Shown here: one piece after another, positions 1-9,096 of the stretch | Layout: each line of letters opens with the position of its first letter | How positions within the stretch are numbered: the stretch's first letter is position 1 | Source of the DNA: Saccharospirillum sp. | Lineage (GTDB): Bacteria > Pseudomonadota > Gammaproteobacteria > Pseudomonadales > Natronospirillaceae | Assembly: GCA_022565595.1 (NCBI GenBank) | Contig: JAIUML010000021.1 | Span: 1 to 64,000 of the forward strand | Direction of reading: 5' to 3' | Length of the DNA: 64,000 bases | The notes under the pieces: model-generated | Database searches by the model: none | What the model was told of the DNA's origin: nothing | What the model saw: only the letters and a program-made list of their open reading frames with translations | Made by a program: the position numbers and the translations under genes

Positions 1-176
1 TCGCTCTCCCGCGGGCTTGGTGTCCCAGAGGGCTGTCGAGCTACTGTGCCGCAGTACAGAACAGAAATTGCCTTACTTCTGCCATCTCTGTCCAGTCCTA
101 CCAAACATACAAGGGTTGGGTGAGGGGTGGTGTGTGGGGGAAGGATAGGGCAAAAATCAAATCAAACAAACACCCC
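1..176. other. Left edge, no gene seen
   Basis: This is the stretch downstream of ubiD up to the window edge. All six frames give only short open stretches with no recognisable protein, and I see no clear hairpin followed by a T-run. A neighbouring gene's end could be hidden at the edge, but nothing here supports one. Confidence 0.4.
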
Positions 177-1640
177 TTACAACCCCAACTCAGTCATCAA
201 GGCATCCACCCGAGCCGACACAGCCGCATCCTTCACAATAGGCCGCCCCCACTCCCGGTCGGTCTCACCAGGCCATTTATTGGTCGCATCCATCCCCATC
301 TTGGAACCAAGGCCACTGACCGGGCTGGCAAAGTCGAGGTAATCGATGGGGGTGTTCTCGATCAGTACTGTATCCCGCTTCGGGTCCATGCGGGTGGTGA
401 TGGCCCAGATGACGTCTTTCCAGTCCCTGGTGTTCACGTCCTCATCCACCACTATGACGAACTTGGTGTACATGAACTGCCGCAAAAAGGACCAGACCCC
501 CAGCATTACCCGCTTGGCATGGCCGGGGTACCGCTTTTTCATGCTGACAATGGCCATGCGGTAGGAGCAGCCCTCGGGTGGCAGATAAAAGTCGACAATT
601 TCCGGGAACTGTTTCTGCAGAATGGGCACAAACACCTCATTCAATGCCACACCCAGAACCGCCGGTTCATCGGGCGGGCGACCGGTGTAGGTGCTGTGGT
701 AGATGGGATCCTGGCGGTGTGTCATGCGCTCGACAGTGAACACCGGAAACTGGTCGATTTCGTTGTAGTAACCCGTGTGGTCGCCATAAGGGCCTTCGTC
801 CGCCACTTCTCCGGGGTTCAGGTACCCTTCAAGAATAATCTCGGCACTGGCGGGGACCATCAGGTCATGAGTCTGGCATTTCACCAGTTCAGTGCGGCTG
901 TCGCGCAGCAAACCAGCAAAGGCGTACTCTGACAGCGTATCCGGCACAGGCGTGACAGCCCCCAAAATGGTGGCCGGGTCAGCCCCAAGCGCTACGGCGA
1001 TCGGAAAAGGCTCACCCGGTTTTTCCTGTTGCCAGGCCTGAAAATCCAGAGCACCACCGCGATGAGACAGCCAACGCATGATCAGCTTGTTCTTGCTAAT
1101 CACCTGCTGCCGATAAATACCCAGATTGGTGCGCCCACCCTTGGGGCCCTGAGTTATCACCAGTGGCCAGGTCACCAGAGGCGCGGCGTCTTCCGGCCAG
1201 CAGGTCCAAACCGGCAACTGACCCAGATCCACATCCGGCCCTTCGTACACAACCTCCTGACAAGCGGCCTTGCGCACCGTTTTCGGCGCCATGGACAGCA
1301 CCTTTTTCACCAGTGGCAGCTTGCCCCAGGCATCCTTGATGCCTTTGGGTGGGTCCGGCTCTTTCAAATAGGATAGCACACGGCCAATTTCGCGCAGATC
1401 CTCCAGCGATTCCGCCCCCATACCCATCGCCACCCGCTCGGGCGTACCAAACAGATTGCCCAGCACCGGCATCTTATAGCCAGTAGGGTTCTCGAACAGC
1501 AGCGCTGGCCCTTTCTGGCGCAGCACCCGATCACAGAGATCGGTCATCTCCAGGTTCGGATCCACCGCCTGGCTAATGCGCCGTAACTCACCCCTGGCCT
1601 CCAATTGCGCCAAAAAGTCCCGCAGGTCACGATATTTCAT
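177..1640 (-). CDS. ubiD: UbiD, 4-hydroxy-3-polyprenylbenzoate decarboxylase
   Basis: Predicted 487-residue UbiD-family decarboxylase, which removes the carboxyl group of 3-polyprenyl-4-hydroxybenzoate in ubiquinone synthesis using prenylated FMN supplied by UbiX. The N-terminus ([14 protein letters not shown]) and full length match the bacterial UbiD family; the stretch around '[23 protein letters not shown]' and the C-terminal '[12 protein letters not shown]' segment are family hallmarks. An ATG six codons further upstream is open, but the start at 1640 gives the usual N-terminus and has an AGGTG-type ribosome site five bases before it. It is divergent from clpB and no ubiX is visible. Identification is firm. 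Confidence 0.95.
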   Translation of the reverse strand: MKYRDLRDFLAQLEARGELRRISQAVDPNLEMTDLCDRVLRQKGPALLFENPTGYKMPVLGNLFGTPERVAMGMGAESLEDLREIGRVLSYLKEPDPPKGIKDAWGKLPLVKKVLSMAPKTVRKAACQEVVYEGPDVDLGQLPVWTCWPEDAAPLVTWPLVITQGPKGGRTNLGIYRQQVISKNKLIMRWLSHRGGALDFQAWQQEKPGEPFPIAVALGADPATILGAVTPVPDTLSEYAFAGLLRDSRTELVKCQTHDLMVPASAEIILEGYLNPGEVADEGPYGDHTGYYNEIDQFPVFTVERMTHRQDPIYHSTYTGRPPDEPAVLGVALNEVFVPILQKQFPEIVDFYLPPEGCSYRMAIVSMKKRYPGHAKRVMLGVWSFLRQFMYTKFVIVVDEDVNTRDWKDVIWAITTRMDPKRDTVLIENTPIDYLDFASPVSGLGSKMGMDATNKWPGETDREWGRPIVKDAAVSARVDALMTELGL

Positions 1641-1805
1641 ATAACACCTGGCCACCAAAACAAAGTCCGCGCAATGCTAATGCATTCGGGGGAGAAAGCC
1701 CAAACTGTGCTGCCTTGATGAACCTACCCGCCACCCATCGCGTACGATTGACGAAAAAAAGTCACCCCAACCTTTGACCCCCGTCAAAAGCCAGAATTTC
1801 AACCG

Positions 1806-1833
1806 CTTGTTATTGTGGAGAGCGCCCTTATTT
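1806..1833 (+). promoter_or_regulatory. Candidate sigma-32 heat-shock promoter of clpB
   Basis: CTTGTTA (1806-1812), a 12-base spacer and CCCTTATTT (1825-1833) resemble the sigma-32 pattern CTTGAAA / CCCCATnT and lie about 35 bases before clpB. The match is imperfect, so this is an inference strengthened by ClpB being a classical heat-shock gene. Confidence 0.45.
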
Positions 1834-1867
1834 GATCACCAATTGATCCGAATCGAGAGGAAATGCC

Positions 1868-4447
1868 ATGCGCATTGATCGACTGACCAGCAAATTGCAG
1901 GTCGCACTGTCTGACGCCCAGTCCATAGCGCTGGGGAAAGACCACAACTTTATCGAGCCGGCCCACCTGTTAATGGCCCTGGCCGATCAGAAAGGCTCTT
2001 CAGTAGCGCCACTTTTGCAGCGCGCCGGTGCCAAAGTCAACGAACTCAAACAGGGCCTGGCCCGCTACCTGGACAGCTTACCGAGCATCAGCAACCACGA
2101 TGGTGAAGTTCATATGTCCAACGACCTCGGCCGGGTCATGAACATGGCCGACAAACTGGCGCAGAAGCGTAACGACCAGTACATCGCCAGTGAACTCGTC
2201 GTCCTCGCCATGAGTCAGGATCGCTCAAAAATCGCAGAGATCCTGAAAGACGCCGGTGTCACCAGTGCTCAACTGGAAACTGCCATCGATTCCGTGCGCG
2301 GTGGTGAAACCGTCAATAGCCAGGAAGCCGAAGAAAGTCGGCAGGCACTGGAGCGTTACACCATTGACCTGACCGAGCGTGCCGAGGCCGGCAAGCTCGA
2401 CCCTGTAATCGGGCGTGACGACGAAATTCGCCGCACCATCCAGGTCTTGCAGCGTCGGCGCAAGAACAACCCGGTGTTGATCGGTGAACCAGGTGTGGGT
2501 AAAACCGCTATCGTCGAAGGCCTCGCCCAGCGCATCATCAACGGTGAGGTGCCCGAGAACCTGAAGAACAAGCGCGTCTTGTCACTCGACCTGGGTGCCC
2601 TGTTGGCTGGTGCCAAATACCGGGGTGAATTTGAAGAGCGGTTGAAAGCTGTGCTGAACGAACTGTCCAAACAGGAAGGGCAGATCATTCTCTTTATTGA
2701 TGAACTGCACACCATGGTCGGTGCTGGCAAGAGTGAAGGCGCAATGGATGCCGGCAATATGCTCAAGCCGGCCCTGGCGCGAGGCGAACTCCATTGCGTG
2801 GGCGCCACTACCCTGAACGAATACCGCCAGTACATCGAAAAAGACGGTGCCCTGGAGCGCCGTTTTCAGAAAGTCCTGGTCAATGAGCCCAACGAAGAAG
2901 ACAGCATTGCCATACTGCGTGGGCTGAAAGAGCGCTATGAAGTGCATCACGGGGTCACCATTACCGATGCTGCCATCATAGCCGCCGTGAAGCTCTCGCA
3001 GCGTTACATTACCGATCGGCAATTGCCGGACAAGGCCATCGACCTGGTGGATGAGGCCGCGAGCCGCATCCGCATGGAAATTGATTCCAAGCCTGAGAGT
3101 ATGGACAAACTCGAGCGCCGCCTGATTCAGTTGAAGATTGAAGCCGAAGCGCTGAAAAAAGACGATGACAAGCTGACCCGGAAGACACGGGAACAGCTGG
3201 CCAAAACCATTGAAGAACTGGAGCGTGAGTACGCGGATCTGGAAGAGATCTGGAACACAGAAAAAGCAGCTGTGCAGGGTTCGCAACAGATCAAGGAACA
3301 ACTGGAGCAGGTGCGCATCGAGCTCGAAACCGCTCGCCGAGCTGGCGATCTGGCACGGATGTCCGAGCTGCAATACGGCCGGATTCCGGAACTGGAAAAG
3401 CAGCTCGACATGGCCAGCCAGGCGGAAATGATGGACATGCAGTTGCTGCAGAACAAGGTCACCGACGAGACCATCGCGAACGTCATCTCACGCTGGACCG
3501 GCATCCCGGTGGACAAGATGCTCGAAGGCGAGCGCGAAAAACTGCTGCGCATGGAGGACGAATTGCACCACCGCGTCGTGGGCCAACAGGAAGCCGTCGT
3601 GGCCGTATCCAACGCCATAAGGCGCTCCCGTTCAGGCCTTTCTGATCCGAACCGACCCAATGGCTCCTTCCTGTTCTTGGGCCCAACCGGGGTGGGTAAA
3701 ACCGAGTTGTGCAAGACTTTGGCCGGCTTCCTGTTTGATACCGAAGAGGCCATGGTGCGCATCGACATGTCCGAATTCATGGAGAAGCACTCCGTCGCTC
3801 GTTTGATTGGTGCGCCTCCGGGTTATGTCGGCTATGAAGAAGGCGGCTACATAACCGAAGCAGTGCGGCGTCGACCCTATTCCGTGATCCTGTTGGATGA
3901 AGTCGAAAAAGCCCATCCGGACGTGTTCAACATTTTGTTGCAGGTCCTCGATGACGGCCGCCTGACCGATGGCCAGGGACGCACTGTCGATTTTCGCAAC
4001 ACCGTCATTGTCATGACCTCGAACCTGGGCAGTGACATCATTCAGAACCTGGCCGGAGAAGAAAACTACGACTCCATGAAGGCGGCGGTGATGGGGGTAG
4101 TGGGGCAACATTTCCGACCCGAGTTCATCAACCGGGTCGACGATGTCGTGGTCTTCCACCCGCTGGCACGTGACCAGATTCGCGGCATTGCCGAAATCCA
4201 GCTGGTGCAATTGCGCAAGCGACTGACCGAGCTTGGCCTGCGCTTGCACCTGAGCGACGAAGCAATGGACAAGATCTGCGCTGCCGGTTTTGACCCGGTG
4301 TACGGTGCACGTCCTTTGAAACGGACGATACAGCGCGAACTGGAAAATGGCCTGGCCCAGGCGCTACTGCGCGGCGATTTCGGCCATGGCGATGCCATCG
4401 TAGCAGAAGTGCGCGAAGGAGAGATCGTCTTCAGTATGGGGCATTAA
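1868..4447 (+). CDS. clpB: ClpB, ATP-dependent disaggregase chaperone
   Basis: Predicted 859-residue Hsp100 chaperone of normal family length; it forms a hexamer in the cytoplasm and, with DnaK, pulls polypeptides out of aggregates. Order of parts: Clp N-terminal repeat domain (about 1-145), first AAA+ module with Walker [10 protein letters not shown] near residue 204, the coiled-coil middle domain (about 410-530, rich in Glu/Lys/Leu/Gln, needed for DnaK contact), second AAA+ module with GPTGVGKTE near residue 606, and the C-terminal D2-small domain. The pore motif '[15 protein letters not shown]' is intact. The ATG is preceded by GAGAGGAA. A sigma-32-like promoter lies upstream, fitting heat induction. 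Confidence 0.98.
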   Translation: MRIDRLTSKLQVALSDAQSIALGKDHNFIEPAHLLMALADQKGSSVAPLLQRAGAKVNELKQGLARYLDSLPSISNHDGEVHMSNDLGRVMNMADKLAQKRNDQYIASELVVLAMSQDRSKIAEILKDAGVTSAQLETAIDSVRGGETVNSQEAEESRQALERYTIDLTERAEAGKLDPVIGRDDEIRRTIQVLQRRRKNNPVLIGEPGVGKTAIVEGLAQRIINGEVPENLKNKRVLSLDLGALLAGAKYRGEFEERLKAVLNELSKQEGQIILFIDELHTMVGAGKSEGAMDAGNMLKPALARGELHCVGATTLNEYRQYIEKDGALERRFQKVLVNEPNEEDSIAILRGLKERYEVHHGVTITDAAIIAAVKLSQRYITDRQLPDKAIDLVDEAASRIRMEIDSKPESMDKLERRLIQLKIEAEALKKDDDKLTRKTREQLAKTIEELEREYADLEEIWNTEKAAVQGSQQIKEQLEQVRIELETARRAGDLARMSELQYGRIPELEKQLDMASQAEMMDMQLLQNKVTDETIANVISRWTGIPVDKMLEGEREKLLRMEDELHHRVVGQQEAVVAVSNAIRRSRSGLSDPNRPNGSFLFLGPTGVGKTELCKTLAGFLFDTEEAMVRIDMSEFMEKHSVARLIGAPPGYVGYEEGGYITEAVRRRPYSVILLDEVEKAHPDVFNILLQVLDDGRLTDGQGRTVDFRNTVIVMTSNLGSDIIQNLAGEENYDSMKAAVMGVVGQHFRPEFINRVDDVVVFHPLARDQIRGIAEIQLVQLRKRLTELGLRLHLSDEAMDKICAAGFDPVYGARPLKRTIQRELENGLAQALLRGDFGHGDAIVAEVREGEIVFSMGH

Positions 4448-4480
4448 TGTCGGAACTATTGACGTGGATACAATTTGAGC

Positions 4481-4590
4481 GGCGGATGGCGGTGGTGCCT
4501 CAGCGGGGGAGTCCGCAGCAGGGATGCTGCGGTCTAGGCTCCATGGACGGATTCACGCCGACCCCGCAGAGGCATTACCGGTAGCCGACG
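4481..4590 (-). repeat. Intergenic imperfect palindromic repeat, copy A
   Basis: Copy of a repeat also present at 13180-13405 and 16949-17060, here inverted. The copy begins GGCGGATGGCGGTGGTGCCT and ends ACCGGTAGCCGAC, so its two ends are roughly inverted copies of each other. It fills most of the gap between the convergent clpB and LysR genes, and no other terminator is seen there, so it may also end transcription. The interior is more diverged than in the other copies. Confidence 0.7.
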
Positions 4591-4629
4591 CGGGCCATTG
4601 CCTCCAGAGCAAACCTGGTACTGAGTAAT

Positions 4630-5544
4630 TCAACGAGCCGTCGACAAAGCGTCGACCGCCATCTCCTCCATCAGCCAGTCCTTGAACTGTTGCATGGCAT
4701 AGGTCATGGGTCGGTTCTTCTGGTACACCAGATAAAAAGACTTGGTGAGCTCCAGAGTGATGTCCAGCGGGGCGATGAGTTGCCCGCTTTGAATGTCATC
4801 GCTGATAAGGCTGACATCCTGCAAGCTGACCCCCAGACCCCGCATGGCTGCCTGGGCGGTCAACAGACTGCTCGACAAATACATGCCTTTGCGTGTTTCC
4901 ACCATTTCTGTGCCCGCCACCTCAAACCAGTTGGGCCATTCTTCCGGGCGCCTGGGTACATGCAGCAAGGTGTGTTTGAGAATGTCTTCAGGGCTATTAA
5001 TGGGGTGTTTGTTCAGCAAACTGGGTGCGCAAACGGGAATCATATAAGAGCGCTTGAGAAAGTGGCTCTCGACATCCTGCCAGTCGCCGTTACCGAAGTA
5101 GACGGCCATATCCGTGTCGCTGTGGGCAAAATCGATCAAGCCGGATGACGCCGCAATTTCCAGTTCAATGTTCTGGTGCGTCTCGTAAAACTTGCCCATT
5201 CGTGGCAACAGCCAGCGAGTAAGAAAGGCCGGTGCGACTGCCAGGGTCAGCTCACCAGCACCGTGCGACGAAACCAGCTTCTGGGTTGCTCTGTTGATCT
5301 CGTTAAGGGCTTTTTGAACGGAGCGCAAATATTCCTTGCCCGCGGATGTCAACTCTATGTGACGGGTCTGACGAATGAACAACTCGACATCCAGGAAAGA
5401 CTCCAGTGACTTGATCTGATGACTCACCGCCGAAGGGGTGACATGCAGCTCTGCAGCGGCCTTCTGGAAGCTATTCAATCGAGCGGCAGCCTCGAAACTT
5501 TTCAGGCTGTTCAAGGGCGGTAAACGTTTGATGGCTGACTCCAA
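4630..5544 (-). CDS. LysR-family regulator, GcvA-like
   Basis: Predicted 304-residue LysR-type transcription factor. The N-terminal winged helix-turn-helix (about 10-68) opens with LPPLNSLKSFEAAARLNSF, the pattern typical of the GcvA branch, followed by a periplasmic-binding-like effector domain (about 95-300). The start must be the TTG at 5544, because an in-frame TGA lies immediately upstream and no ATG exists in the first part of the domain. It is divergent from the small gene at 5687 with a perfect inverted repeat between them, suggesting control of that gene and of itself. The effector is unknown; it is not linked to glycine-cleavage genes here. Confidence 0.9.
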   Translation of the reverse strand: MESAIKRLPPLNSLKSFEAAARLNSFQKAAAELHVTPSAVSHQIKSLESFLDVELFIRQTRHIELTSAGKEYLRSVQKALNEINRATQKLVSSHGAGELTLAVAPAFLTRWLLPRMGKFYETHQNIELEIAASSGLIDFAHSDTDMAVYFGNGDWQDVESHFLKRSYMIPVCAPSLLNKHPINSPEDILKHTLLHVPRRPEEWPNWFEVAGTEMVETRKGMYLSSSLLTAQAAMRGLGVSLQDVSLISDDIQSGQLIAPLDITLELTKSFYLVYQKNRPMTYAMQQFKDWLMEEMAVDALSTAR

Positions 5545-5556
5545 TCAGGATGAGAA

Positions 5557-5579
5557 TTTTTCATCTAAAGGATGAAAAA
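5557..5579. promoter_or_regulatory. Candidate LysR operator between divergent genes
   Basis: A perfect inverted repeat TTTTTCATC-N5-GATGAAAAA sits in the 142-base gap between the LysR gene and the small gene at 5687. LysR proteins normally bind such dyads between themselves and a divergent target, so autoregulation plus control of the small gene is the likely role. The position just upstream of the regulator's TTG start supports repression of its own gene. Confidence 0.55.
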
Positions 5580-5686
5580 GGATCATTTGTCTCTTGCTTG
5601 ACTGATCCCTAATATCCCGCCGCTTTTTAACCCTTTATCAATACCTTTTATTGCCCTGCAATTCAATTCCTGAGGAGGAAATAGTA

Positions 5687-5938
5687 ATGACTGAGCCACG
5701 TGAGCAGTCGTTGGTTGTCGATCAATGGGGCAAGGTTGACCTGGTACACTATCAATTCCAGGCATCCAAGCTCCAGGGTCAGGCACTGCGTCAATTCAGC
5801 CTTTGGCTTTGGGCCATGCTAACCAAAGCTGTAACAGCATTGGTAAAACGCGCTCGCGCGCGGGCAAAATCAGCCCCCCGCGGTGTTGTCTGGGGTTTCA
5901 TTCAAGCCACATCCAGCCGCGGTCCCCGCCAGGCTTGA
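5687..5938 (+). CDS. Small cationic hypothetical protein
   Basis: Encodes 83 residues that I do not recognise. The ATG at 5687 is preceded by a strong GAGGAGG ribosome site, so translation is likely; an open stretch further upstream lacks such a site. The N-terminal half is acidic/neutral (MTEPREQSLVVDQWGKVD), the middle (about 41-60) is amphipathic with WLWAMLTKAVTALV, and the rest is strongly basic with a KRARARAKSAPRG run. It is divergent from a GcvA-like regulator and has its own dyad upstream, an arrangement common for small DUF1127-type proteins, but the DUF1127 pattern itself is not visible. It might bind nucleic acid or membrane; this is a guess. Confidence 0.6.
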   Translation: MTEPREQSLVVDQWGKVDLVHYQFQASKLQGQALRQFSLWLWAMLTKAVTALVKRARARAKSAPRGVVWGFIQATSSRGPRQA

Positions 5939-5965
5939 TCCAGATCAAGACTGCAATCGCTACCC

Positions 5966-5994
5966 CTTGAAGCGCTTGGGTACTGTCCTATATT
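5966..5994 (+). promoter_or_regulatory. Sigma-32-type heat-shock promoter of hsp20
   Basis: CTTGAAG (5966-5972), a 14-base spacer and CCTATATT (5987-5994) closely fit the sigma-32 pattern CTTGAAA-N(11-15)-CCCCATnT. It lies about 45 bases before the Hsp20 start codon. Confidence 0.7.
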
Positions 5995-6037
5995 AGGAAA
6001 TGCAGTACCCAACACTGAAGAACAGGAGGTGGCAATC

Positions 6038-6613
6038 ATGAACAAGCAATCATTGTCAGCTTCAAAACTCGCGCCCTGGAACTGGTTCCGCCACGAGGAT
6101 GATAAGCCTCGGGAACTGGTACAGCGTAGCGACTATGAGCACCCTATGGTCCGTCTGCATCAGGAAATGGATCGGCTCTTTCAGGACGCTTTTCGCTCCT
6201 TTGGCATGCCGAGTCGTTTGGCTGATTGGGATCCCTTTGGTCCGGACAAGTCGTTCGGAATGGACAACGCCATGTTGTTGCGGCCCAAAGTGGACATACG
6301 TGAAACCGAAGAAGCCTATCAAATCAGCGTTGAAGTTCCCGGCGTTAAGGAAGACGACTTGTCCTTGCGACTCGATGGAGACTGTCTGATCATCAGTGGC
6401 GAGAAACATGAGCAGGAGACCTCGGGCGATGATGACAAGGTGCATCGCGTCGAGCGCAGCTACGGCAGCTTCCGGCGCATGCTGACCTTGCCTGTGGATG
6501 CACGAGGCGAGGACATCAAGGCGCAATTCAAGGACGGTGTGCTGAGCATCAGCCTGTCAAGAGACAAGTCTCAGTTGGAGAAGGCGAAAACCATCGCCAT
6601 CGAAAAAGGCTGA
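6038..6613 (+). CDS. Hsp20/alpha-crystallin small heat-shock protein
   Basis: Predicted 191-residue small heat-shock protein that would hold unfolding proteins in a refoldable state without ATP. The alpha-crystallin domain covers about 88-185, from LLRPKVDIRETEEAYQISVEVPGVKEDD through the family's late signature near DGVLSISLSRDK. The N-terminal arm (1-85) is Trp/Phe/Arg-rich as usual. A GTG nine bases earlier is open, but it forms part of the AGGAGGTG ribosome site, so the ATG at 6038 is the start. It has its own sigma-32-like promoter and ends at an intrinsic terminator, so it is a single-gene heat-shock unit. Confidence 0.93.
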   Translation: MNKQSLSASKLAPWNWFRHEDDKPRELVQRSDYEHPMVRLHQEMDRLFQDAFRSFGMPSRLADWDPFGPDKSFGMDNAMLLRPKVDIRETEEAYQISVEVPGVKEDDLSLRLDGDCLIISGEKHEQETSGDDDKVHRVERSYGSFRRMLTLPVDARGEDIKAQFKDGVLSISLSRDKSQLEKAKTIAIEKG

Positions 6614-6630
6614 GTACTGGTCTTTTCAGC

Positions 6631-6658
6631 AAAAACCCGCCGCAAGGCGGGTTTTTTT
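6631..6658 (+). terminator. Intrinsic terminator after hsp20
   Basis: The stem CCCGCC-GCAA-GGCGGG is flanked by A5 and followed by T7. It can work in both directions and overlaps the last codons of the convergent SPOR gene by two bases. Confidence 0.85.
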
Positions 6659-7295
6659 ATTGGACGTTGCGCACCATCACTTCCATATTCAAGCCAACCA
6701 GAATGTCCTGGGCACGATTGAGGCGGGATCGATTGTCAAAGGGACCTACGGTGACACGATGGAAGGTGCCGCGGTCACCCAGATCAACGGTAGTGATTTG
6801 TGCCTCGGTCAACCCGTTCATGATCAACTCGGCTCGTAACCGGTCGGCGTCTGCAACCTGGTTGAAAGACGCCACCTGTATGATCCATCGTTGGTTCGAA
6901 GCAGGGTCAACTTGAGGTATAGGTGTTGTTGACGGTGCTGTAGAGGGACTCGACGGTGCAGGAATGGTCGTCGTTGGCGGCAACTCAGGCAGGGTGATGG
7001 GGACTTCGTCATCACGCAACAGACGATAAAACTCAAAGGCACGCTCCAGCGAGCGCACGGTGTCATCCGTCTCTGGCTGGGCGTCCGTTTGAGGTGCCTG
7101 CTCCGGCAAGGGCAATTGCCGGATGGTTTCGCGAATAACGGCAGCGCCATCCTCTTCCGGTGTGATCTGGCTCAGATAATACAGAAAGCCGACAAAGCCC
7201 ACGGCAGTGAGCGTGGTAAACATCCAGACCCAGCCGGGTATTCGACTGCGTTGTGGCTCTGGCGGTGGGGGTCTGCTGGCGTAATCTCTGGCCAT
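6657..7295 (-). CDS. SPOR-domain membrane protein (FtsN-like)
   Basis: Predicted 212-residue bitopic inner-membrane protein. A short cytoplasmic arm with PPPPEPQRSR is followed by one transmembrane helix (about 23-42, WVWMFTTLTAVGFVGFLYYL), a Pro/Thr/Ser-rich periplasmic linker, and a C-terminal SPOR domain (about 133-212, starting RWIIQVASFNQVADADRL) that binds denuded septal peptidoglycan. It lies two bases downstream of argS, the same partner it has in Pseudomonas, where an FtsN-like SPOR gene follows argS. A role in cell division or septal wall remodelling is likely. Whether it is the true FtsN cannot be settled from sequence alone. Confidence 0.88.
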   Translation of the reverse strand: MARDYASRPPPPEPQRSRIPGWVWMFTTLTAVGFVGFLYYLSQITPEEDGAAVIRETIRQLPLPEQAPQTDAQPETDDTVRSLERAFEFYRLLRDDEVPITLPELPPTTTIPAPSSPSTAPSTTPIPQVDPASNQRWIIQVASFNQVADADRLRAELIMNGLTEAQITTVDLGDRGTFHRVTVGPFDNRSRLNRAQDILVGLNMEVMVRNVQ

Positions 7296-7297
7296 GC

Positions 7298-8983
7298 TTA
7301 CATCGACTCCGGTGCACTGACGCCGAGCAGGTCAAGGCCGTTGGCCAGTACCTGACCGACCGCGACAGCCAGGGCGACACGGCCGTTACGCAATGCCGCA
7401 TCGTCTACAATCATCCGGTTGTTGTTGTAATAGGCGTGAAACAGGCTGGCCAGATCTTTCAGGTAGGTGGCGATGTTGGCTGGTTCCAGGTTTTGACCGG
7501 CACTTTTGACCACATCCGGGTAGCGCCGCAGTTGCGTCATCAACTCCCGTTCGTCGTCCAGTTCCAGTTGGCCCAGGGCTTCAATGCCTGCTTGAGGGTC
7601 AAAGCTCATCTGTTCAACGCTCAGTTTGCGCAGCAGGGCATGAACGCGAGCGTGAGCATACTGAATGTAATAGACTGGGTTATCGTTACTCTGACTGCGT
7701 GCCAGGTCAATATCGAAGGTCAGTTGCGAGTCGGCCTTGCGCGACACCAGGAAGTAGCGGGTAGCGTCTCGGCCGACTTCGTCGATCAGGTCGCGCAGGG
7801 TGACGTAAGTGCCCGCCCTTTTGGACAGCTTCACTTCCTCGCCACCCTTGGTCACCATGACCATCTGGTGCAATACGTAATCCGGGTAGCCCTCAGGAAT
7901 GCCAGCGTTCAGTGCCTGAATGCCGGCGCGAACACGGGTTACGGTGCTGTGGTGGTCCGCTCCCTGTTCGTTAATGACACGGCTGAAGCCGCGCTCGAAC
8001 TTGTCTTTATGATAAGCAACATCCGGCAGGAAGTAGGTATAGCCGCCGTCTTTCTTGCGCATGACGCGGTCCTTGTCGTCGCCGAACTCGGTGGTTTTCA
8101 GCCAGAGGGCGCCGTCTTTTTCATAGGTGTAGCCGTTATCAATCAGTTGCTGCACCGTGGCTTCGACTTTGCCGTCGTTGTATAGCGAGGACTCGAGGAA
8201 GAAGACATCAAACTCCACGCCAAAGGCCTTGAGGTCAAGATCCTGCTCACGCCGCAAATAGGCAACGGCAAATTGGCGAATGGCGTCCAGGTCGTCTGCA
8301 TCCCCCGCACCGATGACATGCTGGTCGTCAGCATCGATTTTGTCGCAACGCAGGTAGCTTTCGGCAACCTCAACAATGTATTGGCCCTGGTAGCCATCGG
8401 CAGGCCAGCTTGCGTCTTCTGGTGTCGCGCCTTTTGCCCTGGCCTGTACCGACAAGGCCAGGTTCTGAATCTGGGCGCCGGCATCGTTGTAATAGAACTC
8501 GCGCGTTACCTGCCAGCCATTGGCGTCGAGCAGGCGGCACAGTGAGTCACCAACGGCAGCGCCACGACCATGACCGACATGCAGTGGGCCAGTAGGGTTG
8601 GCAGAGACGAATTCGACCTGCACTTTGGCGCCGGCACCACTGTCGTTGCGTCCAAAGGCCGCTTGCTTTGACAGGATCTCGGAGACAATTTCTGCGCTGG
8701 AGCTGGCATTGAGGTAAAAGTTGATAAAGCCAGGTCCGGCGATTTCGACCTTGCTGACCAGCTCACTGGCGGGCAAGGAATCGATGATCAACTGGGCCAT
8801 ATCTCTTGGTGGCTTGGCGCAGGGTTTGGCCAGAGTCAATGCCAGGTTGCTGGCCAGATCGCCGTGAGACTTGTCGCGCGTGTTGTCGACCATGATTCGT
8901 ACGGCCTGGTCCTGCGCGACAATATTCTGGGCTTTGAGGTGATCTATGGCCTGGCTGAGCAGTTCAGCAACCTGCTGTTTCAT
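7298..8983 (-). CDS. argS: ArgS, arginyl-tRNA synthetase
   Basis: Predicted 561-residue class I aminoacyl-tRNA synthetase that charges tRNA-Arg. It has the ArgS-specific N-terminal tRNA-recognition domain, the HIGH-type motif in NPTGPLHVGHGRG (about residue 123-135), a KMSKS-equivalent in EEVKLSKRAGTYV, and the C-terminal DALR anticodon-binding domain (YAHARVHALLRKL onward). The start at 8983 (MKQQVAELLSQAI) matches family length; an upstream open extension of 26 codons has no homology and includes a Pro/His-rich stretch. It probably shares a transcript with the SPOR gene two bases downstream. Confidence 0.97.
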   Translation of the reverse strand: MKQQVAELLSQAIDHLKAQNIVAQDQAVRIMVDNTRDKSHGDLASNLALTLAKPCAKPPRDMAQLIIDSLPASELVSKVEIAGPGFINFYLNASSSAEIVSEILSKQAAFGRNDSGAGAKVQVEFVSANPTGPLHVGHGRGAAVGDSLCRLLDANGWQVTREFYYNDAGAQIQNLALSVQARAKGATPEDASWPADGYQGQYIVEVAESYLRCDKIDADDQHVIGAGDADDLDAIRQFAVAYLRREQDLDLKAFGVEFDVFFLESSLYNDGKVEATVQQLIDNGYTYEKDGALWLKTTEFGDDKDRVMRKKDGGYTYFLPDVAYHKDKFERGFSRVINEQGADHHSTVTRVRAGIQALNAGIPEGYPDYVLHQMVMVTKGGEEVKLSKRAGTYVTLRDLIDEVGRDATRYFLVSRKADSQLTFDIDLARSQSNDNPVYYIQYAHARVHALLRKLSVEQMSFDPQAGIEALGQLELDDERELMTQLRRYPDVVKSAGQNLEPANIATYLKDLASLFHAYYNNNRMIVDDAALRNGRVALAVAVGQVLANGLDLLGVSAPESM

Positions 8984-9096
8984 GTTGTGCGGGTCTCCGG
9001 TTGTTTTGGCCGTGCTCGAATGAGCGCGAAATGGATGGTCAATGGGCTGTGCATTATCCATGATTCACGCCCGGGTCTCCACCGTTGCCCGCGCGC

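Noticed and set aside
120-932. 270-codon plus-strand frame opposite ubiD
   Set aside because: Low-complexity His/Gly/Val composition and overlap with UbiD motifs mark it as a shadow.
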